Assembly (NCBI GenBank): GCA_040772305.1
Contig: JAXGYK010000001.1
Location: 992,001 to 1,056,000 of the forward strand
Direction: 5' to 3'
Origin: Mesolinea sp040772305
Lineage (GTDB): Bacteria; Chloroflexota; Anaerolineae; Anaerolineales; Anaerolineaceae
DNA: 64,000 nucleotides
Positions 59,255 through 64,000 of this stretch are shown piece by piece. A model generated the notes under the pieces. It was not told the origin of the DNA. It did no database searches and worked only from the letters and a program-made list of their open reading frames with translations. The position numbers and the translations under genes were made by a program. Each line of letters starts with the position of its first letter. The stretch's first letter is position 1.

Positions 59255-60727
59255 ATGCAAGCTCTTGGAACTGTTACCGTCATTGACTTAGGCCCGGCGG
59301 GGGTCGAGCTGCTTAGCCGTCAAGCCTGGGACGCCTTGCTGAATGCAACGCGTATTTATGTCCTGGATCGATTGCACCCCGCAATTACAGAATTGCCTGA
59401 TCATTTGGAAATTGCTGTCTTGCTGGCGGAGAATGAAGATATAGAGTTAGATGATCTATGCAAGCGATTAATTGCCGAAGCTTTAGAGGGCAGGGTTGTT
59501 AATTTGGCCCTTGCGGGCGGCGCTGCCGGTACTATCTTGCTGAGCTGCCTAAAGGCGCAGGCTGCAGAGAATGGCTTGGAATTTGCTTTTTTGCCGGCTA
59601 TTGATCCCATTACCCTGGCGATGGCTGTTTTTGACCTGGATTTGGGCGCAGGGCTAAGTATAGCGCACGCCAACCAGCTGGCAGACTTGGAAGTTCCCAA
59701 TTTCAACCCCACCCAGCCTGTATTGGTAAGGAGTATTACAGAAGCCAGCAGCATAACAGACCTTAAATTAAGCCTGATGGCTGTATATCCGGACGAGTGG
59801 CAAGTAAAACTGCTGCACGATGTGGGGCTGCCCAGTGAGAGCATTGAAGGCTGCCAGCTATGGCAAATTGACCGCTCCATGCGGGTGAATTCTTCCAGTA
59901 TTCTTTATATTCCTCCTTTAGCATCAGGGGCTTCTCTGGAAGGTTTTCAACAGATAATTGCAAAATTGCGCAGTCCGGAGGGCTGTCCCTGGGACCGCCA
60001 ACAGACCCATTTGAGCCTGCGCCCTAACCTTTTAGAGGAAGCCTATGAAGTGCTGGAGGCTCTTGATGAAGAGGATATGAGCCACCTGAAAGAAGAGTTG
60101 GGCGACCTCCTTTTACAGATTGTTTTGCACGCTCAGATTGCCAATGAAGATCAGGATTTTACCTTGAATGATGTGTTGCAAGGTATTTCAGAAAAGTTGG
60201 TTCGCCGCCACCCGCATGTGTTTGGCGACACGATAGTAGATGATATAGAAGGCGTGACGCAAACCTGGGAAAAAATTAAAGCCAGCGAACGAAAAAACCG
60301 TGGAGAGACAAACAAGGGCATCCTGGATGGCATTCCTAAAACACTGCCAGCATTAACGCAAGCTCAGCAAATCCAAAAACGTGCTAAACGGGTTGGTTTC
60401 GATTGGAATGAGCTGGAACCTGTTGTGGCAAAACTGCAGGAAGAAATTCAGGAATTCCTGGAGGCAGATACCGCTGCTGACCGTAACGCTGAAGCAGGGG
60501 ACTTGCTCTTTGCGGCGGTGAACCTCATTCGCTGGCTTGACATTGACCCGGAAATGGCGCTGCGTGATACTAACGAACGCTTTAGGAAACGCTTTTCCTA
60601 TATAGAGGCAAAAGCCCGGGAGCAGGGGAAAGGTGTACAGGAGCTGGGATTTGCTAGAATGGATGCCCTTTGGGAAGAAGCTAAGGTTGTTTTTGCCCAA
60701 GGGCAAAACAGAAGGGAGCTTTCGTGA
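59255..60727 (+). CDS. mazG: MazG nucleotide pyrophosphohydrolase with N-terminal methylase-like domain
   Basis: 490 residues from ATG 59255 (GGAG 5 nt before). The first about 215 residues resemble the tetrapyrrole-methylase-like domain of YabN-type MazG proteins (VTVIDLGPAGVELLS, VNLALAGGAAGTILL). Its Gly-rich SAM loop is weak, so it may be inactive. The rest is a tandem MazG: SPEGCPWDRQQTHLSLRPNL, EEAYEVLEALDEEDMSHLKE, ELGDLLLQIVLHAQIA and RRHPHVFGD give the EExxE/ExxD metal sites. A second copy is seen at KLQEEIQEFLEA and EAGDLLFAAVNLIRWL. It hydrolyses NTPs to NMP + PPi, a housecleaning role. Overlaps murJ by 4 nt. Confidence 0.93.
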   Translation: MQALGTVTVIDLGPAGVELLSRQAWDALLNATRIYVLDRLHPAITELPDHLEIAVLLAENEDIELDDLCKRLIAEALEGRVVNLALAGGAAGTILLSCLKAQAAENGLEFAFLPAIDPITLAMAVFDLDLGAGLSIAHANQLADLEVPNFNPTQPVLVRSITEASSITDLKLSLMAVYPDEWQVKLLHDVGLPSESIEGCQLWQIDRSMRVNSSSILYIPPLASGASLEGFQQIIAKLRSPEGCPWDRQQTHLSLRPNLLEEAYEVLEALDEEDMSHLKEELGDLLLQIVLHAQIANEDQDFTLNDVLQGISEKLVRRHPHVFGDTIVDDIEGVTQTWEKIKASERKNRGETNKGILDGIPKTLPALTQAQQIQKRAKRVGFDWNELEPVVAKLQEEIQEFLEADTAADRNAEAGDLLFAAVNLIRWLDIDPEMALRDTNERFRKRFSYIEAKAREQGKGVQELGFARMDALWEEAKVVFAQGQNRRELS

Positions 60728-62463
60728 GCAAACCAGTCACGCAAGATTCGCAAGGTAAAGCAGGGGTGACGCAAGAAGATTCTGCCATGCTGCCTGCAGA
60801 CCTTGAGGAAGGCAGCTTGTACGACGCCCCTGCCAGTGGGAAATACTGTCCGCTGCCAACGGAATCTGAAATCCCGCAAGATGCTGGCAATAGCGGAGGC
60901 CGACAAATCGCCCGAGCAGCCGGCCTGGTGATGATTGCCTTTGTGTTTAGCGCCATCATTGGGCTCGTGCGTGACATGCTGCAGGCGCACTATTTTGGCA
61001 TTTCTGTTGAAGTAGACTCGTTTTTTGCGGCCAACCGCATCAGCGAGCTGCTATTTAACTTGCTGGCTGGCGGGGCTTTGGCAAGCGCCTTCATCCCTAT
61101 GTTTTCCGGGTTTTTGGCCCGTGGTGAGCGCCAAAAGGCCTGGAAAATGGCCAGCGGTGTGGTTAATACCCTGAGCGTGATATTGCTGGTGATTACCGCC
61201 TTGGCCTGGGTTTTTGCTCCGCAGCTTGCCCAATATGGCCTCTATGCTCTGGATCCAAACCCAGCCGCAGTGCAGTTGGACCTGACTGTCCGCTTGCTGC
61301 GCATTATGCTGCCTACTGTTTGGATTTTTGGTGTTTCCGGACTCGTGATGGGGGCATTAAATGCTCATCAGGTGTTTTTGGTGCCTGCTCTGGCACCGGT
61401 GCTTTATTCTTTGGGCATGATCTTCGGAATGGTGGTTTTGCCGGCTGCCTGGGGTGTTGAAAGGCTGGCTTATGGAGTCGTGATCGGTTCGGCTGCACAT
61501 CTGGGCATTCAGATCCCGGCCTTATTAAAACTTCCCCAGCGGCAGTATTACCGCAAGGAGGGTTTTCGAAACCCAGCAGTACGACAAGTGCTCAAATTGA
61601 TGGTGCCGCGTGTAATTGGTGCAGGCGTAGTGCAGCTTAATTTCGTCACCAACACACTGATTGCGTTAAGCTTAGGGGTAGAGGGGTCGGTAGCTGCCAT
61701 TGGTTATGCCTTCCGGCTCATGCTCATGCCGCAAATGGCAATTGCCCAAAGCGCCGGCATTGCCTCGTTGCCTACGCTTTCCAGCCTGGCAGAATTAGGC
61801 AAAACAAAGGAGATGCGGCGTACCCTCTCGGGTGTTCTTCGGGCAGTACTTTTATTGGCAATCCCGGCCAGTATTGGCCTGATATTGCTGCGGCAGCCTT
61901 TGGTGCAAACTCTTTATCAACGAGGATCCTTTACTGAACGGTCTACCCAGATGGTTAGCTGGGCGCTGCTTTGGTATGCTGCTGGCTTGGTGGGCCATTC
62001 TTTAGTGGAGGTGCTGAGCCGAGCCTTTTATGCCCTGCACGATACGCGCACCCCGGTGACGGTAGGCGTGATTGCAATGAGCATCAACATCGGCCTTTCT
62101 TTTGCTTTTGTCAGTCTCTTTCGGCAAATGGGGTGGATGGCCCATGGTGGTTTGGCCCTGGCAAACTCTGTGGCGACTGGGCTGGAGTGTGTTATCCTGT
62201 GGACTTTGATCGCCAAGCGGATGCAAGGTCTGGAGACTTCAAGCCTTCGCAAAGGCATCTTCATTTCCCTGGCAGCCAGCTTTGTTATGGGCGCTGTTTT
62301 GTTTCTGTGGCTTTGCTTGGCACCTTTTGGTGCTCTGGTCAAATTGTTTGGGGGGCTGGCATTGGGTCTGGCAAGCTTTACCCTGATGCTTTGGTTAATG
62401 AAAGCGCCTGAGCTGTTGAGCATTTGGCAAGGTGTGCGCCGTCGACTGGGACAGGCGGGCTGA
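60724..62463 (+). CDS. murJ: Lipid II flippase MurJ
   Basis: 579 residues with about 14 hydrophobic segments after a hydrophilic N-terminal extension of about 60 residues. MOP-superfamily core: GLVRDMLQAHYFGISVEVDS, FFAANRISELLFNLLAGGAL, ASAFIPMFSGFL, and the second half AQSAGIASLPTLSSLAELG. MurJ flips lipid II for peptidoglycan synthesis. Chloroflexota are usually described as having no outer membrane, and this gene indicates a peptidoglycan wall. GTG start overlapping mazG by 4 nt. Confidence 0.93.
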   Translation: MSKPVTQDSQGKAGVTQEDSAMLPADLEEGSLYDAPASGKYCPLPTESEIPQDAGNSGGRQIARAAGLVMIAFVFSAIIGLVRDMLQAHYFGISVEVDSFFAANRISELLFNLLAGGALASAFIPMFSGFLARGERQKAWKMASGVVNTLSVILLVITALAWVFAPQLAQYGLYALDPNPAAVQLDLTVRLLRIMLPTVWIFGVSGLVMGALNAHQVFLVPALAPVLYSLGMIFGMVVLPAAWGVERLAYGVVIGSAAHLGIQIPALLKLPQRQYYRKEGFRNPAVRQVLKLMVPRVIGAGVVQLNFVTNTLIALSLGVEGSVAAIGYAFRLMLMPQMAIAQSAGIASLPTLSSLAELGKTKEMRRTLSGVLRAVLLLAIPASIGLILLRQPLVQTLYQRGSFTERSTQMVSWALLWYAAGLVGHSLVEVLSRAFYALHDTRTPVTVGVIAMSINIGLSFAFVSLFRQMGWMAHGGLALANSVATGLECVILWTLIAKRMQGLETSSLRKGIFISLAASFVMGAVLFLWLCLAPFGALVKLFGGLALGLASFTLMLWLMKAPELLSIWQGVRRRLGQAG

Positions 62464-62476
62464 AAGTATTGTCAAA

Positions 62477-62495
62477 ACTGACCCGGTGGGTCAGT
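62477..62495 (-). terminator. Terminator of the xseA-xseB-yuiD group
   Basis: Perfect ACTGACCC / GGGTCAGT stem with a 3-nt loop; on the minus strand TTTTG follows. It lies between convergent murJ and yuiD. Confidence 0.7.
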
Positions 62496-62545
62496 AAAAC
62501 CTTAGGATCCTTTTATGCTGTGATTTGATTAGGCAGCAGTGCGAG

Positions 62546-63019
62546 TCAGCACATCAAGGTATGCACGATAAGGGCGATGGCTATACCGAGGAGGATACCG
62601 GTTAAGACCTCGAATGGCGAATGGCCAATGACCTCGCTGAGGGTTTTCAGTCCTTCTCCAGGCCACTTTTTGGCTTTGAAAATCTCTTCAACCAAAACGT
62701 TGATGCGTTCGGCGTGAAAACCAGCTTGCCGGCGTACACCGGTGGCATCGTGAACCACAATAAAGGTTACCGTGAGGGCCAGCACAAAAAGCGGGCTGCT
62801 CCAGCCGCTATCTAAACCGATAGCTGTGGTGACTGCTGTCATAGCAGAGCTATGAGAAGAAGGCATTCCTCCGGGACTAATCAGGAGAGACCAGCTCACG
62901 CGCTGTCCGCGCCAATAAGCAAATGGAACCTTAAGGATTTGTGCCAGCAGCCATGAAAAGAAAACTGCAATAGCTATTGGGCTGGTAAGGACATCCCAAG
63001 GCATCTCTTTAATCCTCAT
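62546..63019 (-). CDS. DUF212 / YuiD-like membrane protein (divergent PAP2)
   Basis: 157 residues, three to four hydrophobic segments. Family pattern SPGGMPSSHSSAMTAVTTAI (PAP2-like SSH) and VVHDATGVRRQAGFHAERIN, with GHSPFEVLTGILLGI at the C-terminus. Distantly related to acid phosphatase/haloperoxidase proteins; the biochemical role is not known. ATG 63019 overlaps xseB by 11 nt; an internal ATG at 63004 is possible. Confidence 0.88.
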   Translation of the reverse strand: MRIKEMPWDVLTSPIAIAVFFSWLLAQILKVPFAYWRGQRVSWSLLISPGGMPSSHSSAMTAVTTAIGLDSGWSSPLFVLALTVTFIVVHDATGVRRQAGFHAERINVLVEEIFKAKKWPGEGLKTLSEVIGHSPFEVLTGILLGIAIALIVHTLMC

Positions 63020-63218
63020 CCTCAGCAGGGGCTGCTGGATTTAGCTGCGAAACACGCAATTGGGCTTTCTCGAGGATTGCCAAGCACTGCGCACTGAGCA
63101 TTTTCCCCTTTTCGTAGAGTGACAGCGCTTCTTCAAGGGGAAGCTCGGAAGTTTCCAGCTTTTCAATCACTTCCTGCAAGGCTTGAAAAGCAGTTTCGTA
63201 GCTTGGTTCAGCAGTCAT
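63009..63218 (-). CDS. xseB: Exodeoxyribonuclease VII small subunit
   Basis: 69 residues from ATG 63218 (an ATG at 63266 in frame would overlap xseA too far). Pattern YETAFQALQEVIEKLETSEL, PLEEALSLYEKGKMLSAQCL, then AQLRVSQL, the standard coiled-coil small subunit. Forms the complex with XseA that degrades single-stranded DNA. Start overlaps the xseA stop by 11 nt. Confidence 0.95.
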   Translation of the reverse strand: MTAEPSYETAFQALQEVIEKLETSELPLEEALSLYEKGKMLSAQCLAILEKAQLRVSQLNPAAPAEDED

Positions 63219-64000
63219 GCGGCGCTCCTTCGATGTGATCCAGCGTGGCAAACGCGTTGCCATCATTGACTTGCAATTTTAATGCCATTCTGGTGTTCAT
63301 CTGGCGGATACTGGTTATTAGCTTGCCATTGGCAGCATCACTGATGATGGCATATCCGCGTCGCAATACGGCGCTTGGGTTTAGAGCCTGCAGTCGGGAA
63401 AGCAGGGCTTGGTGCCGATAAGCAGCACTTTGCAGCTGGCTGTAAATTGCGCGGTCCAGACGAGCATTCAACTCATCCTGGTGTTGAATGGCATTATTCA
63501 GCTGGGCTTGAGGAGTATGACGTATCAGCTCCAGGGTGGCTAACCGGAGATTTTGATTGCGCAGGCTGAGGTGCTTGGCGATGAGCTCATCCAGGACAGC
63601 GGCATGCTGGCGGAGCTCAGCGATGCGATCGCTCAAAGTGCGTATTGTAGCCAATTCAGCTGCTGCAGTAGGCGTGGGTGCGCGCAGGTCGGCTACAAAA
63701 TCGGCAATGGTGAAATCGGTTTCGTGGCCAATGCCAGTAATTACGGGAACACGGCTGGCAAAAATAGCACGTGCAAGCTCTTCATCGTTAAAAGCCCAAA
63801 GGTCTTCAATAGATCCGCCTCCCCGGGCCAGGAGGATGGTATCCAAGTCTGGCAGGGCATTGAGTGCATTTAGGGCAGCAAGCATCGATTGGGCAGCACC
63901 TGCTCCCTGAACTTGGGTGGGGGCGATAGTCACCTTTAGGGTGGGGCAGCGGCGTGCAAGCGTGTTAAGCATGTCTTGCAGGGCTGCGCCGGTTGCCGAG
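63208..64000 (-). CDS. xseA: Exodeoxyribonuclease VII large subunit, 5' end outside window
   Basis: The visible 264 codons are open to the window edge: SATGAALQDMLNTLARRCP precedes the first internal Met, so the N-terminal OB-fold lies outside. Catalytic-domain motifs are TILLARGGGSIEDLWAFNDE, ASRVPVITGIGHETDFTIAD and DLRAPTPTAAAEL. The C-terminal coiled coil and beta end (LNPSAVLRRGYAII) are complete. Processes single-stranded DNA in both directions together with XseB. Confidence 0.95.
   Translation of the reverse strand, partial: SATGAALQDMLNTLARRCPTLKVTIAPTQVQGAGAAQSMLAALNALNALPDLDTILLARGGGSIEDLWAFNDEELARAIFASRVPVITGIGHETDFTIADFVADLRAPTPTAAAELATIRTLSDRIAELRQHAAVLDELIAKHLSLRNQNLRLATLELIRHTPQAQLNNAIQHQDELNARLDRAIYSQLQSAAYRHQALLSRLQALNPSAVLRRGYAIISDAANGKLITSIRQMNTRMALKLQVNDGNAFATLDHIEGAPHDC

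Noticed and set aside
1..64000. CRISPR array, rRNA or tRNA genes
   Set aside because: No regularly spaced repeats, no rRNA core sequences and no convincing tRNA cloverleaf were seen on reading both strands; a dedicated RNA scan was not possible.

Overview
The window reads as a chromosomal segment of a mid-GC bacterium. The style of RpoB, the zinc-type S14 and the short housekeeping operons suggest Chloroflexota, probably an Anaerolineae-like lineage. That placement is inferred by eye, with no search. About half of the window is core machinery: rpoB (6982-10911), rpsL-rpsG-fusA-rpsJ (30311-33728), and a long ribosomal run from rplC to rpsI with secY, adk, map, rpoA and truA (42461-59150). The core operons are broken up. 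rpoC does not follow rpoB, tuf does not follow fusA, infA is absent between map and rpmJ, and rpsJ is about 8.7 kb from rplC.

Layout: 1-3207 is a TPP-riboswitch-controlled thiamine operon on the minus strand (pyrophosphokinase, binding protein, permease). 3263-4528 is an MFS permease. 4623-6841 holds two related insertion sequences in front of rpoB. 11141-13885 encodes an unusual fusion of an Ntn-hydrolase-like domain, a beta-sandwich and an MFS transporter. 14369-28901 is a catabolic operon: LarA-like protein, HutP, sulfatase-like protein, two-subunit aconitase X, second sulfatase-like protein, PAPS-reductase/CysD-like protein, TctBAC, urocanate hydratase and ATP sulfurylase. Its leader carries NAG triplets at HutP spacing (NAG-N4-NAG-N4-NAG) running into an intrinsic terminator, so HutP probably controls it by antitermination. 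33900-41054 is an amino-sugar/fructosamine module: nagA opposite an frlBD-like pair with a sugar ABC transporter. 59255-64000 carries mazG, murJ, a YuiD-like gene, xseB and xseA.

Five insertion sequences of two related types are present: IS-A, 1066 bp, three copies; IS-B, 1065 bp, two copies. Three copies have exact 26-bp target duplications and the copy inside tctB has 25-27 bp. Each of the four intergenic copies ends exactly 30 bp upstream of the -35 hexamer of a recognisable sigma70-type promoter: rpoB P1, rpoB P2, str and S10. The duplication therefore covers about -40 to -65, the UP-element zone. This fixed register suggests insertion guided by promoters or by RNA polymerase, and the long duplication leaves the promoter intact. 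It is the most striking pattern in the window; the HutP-controlled operon is the second.
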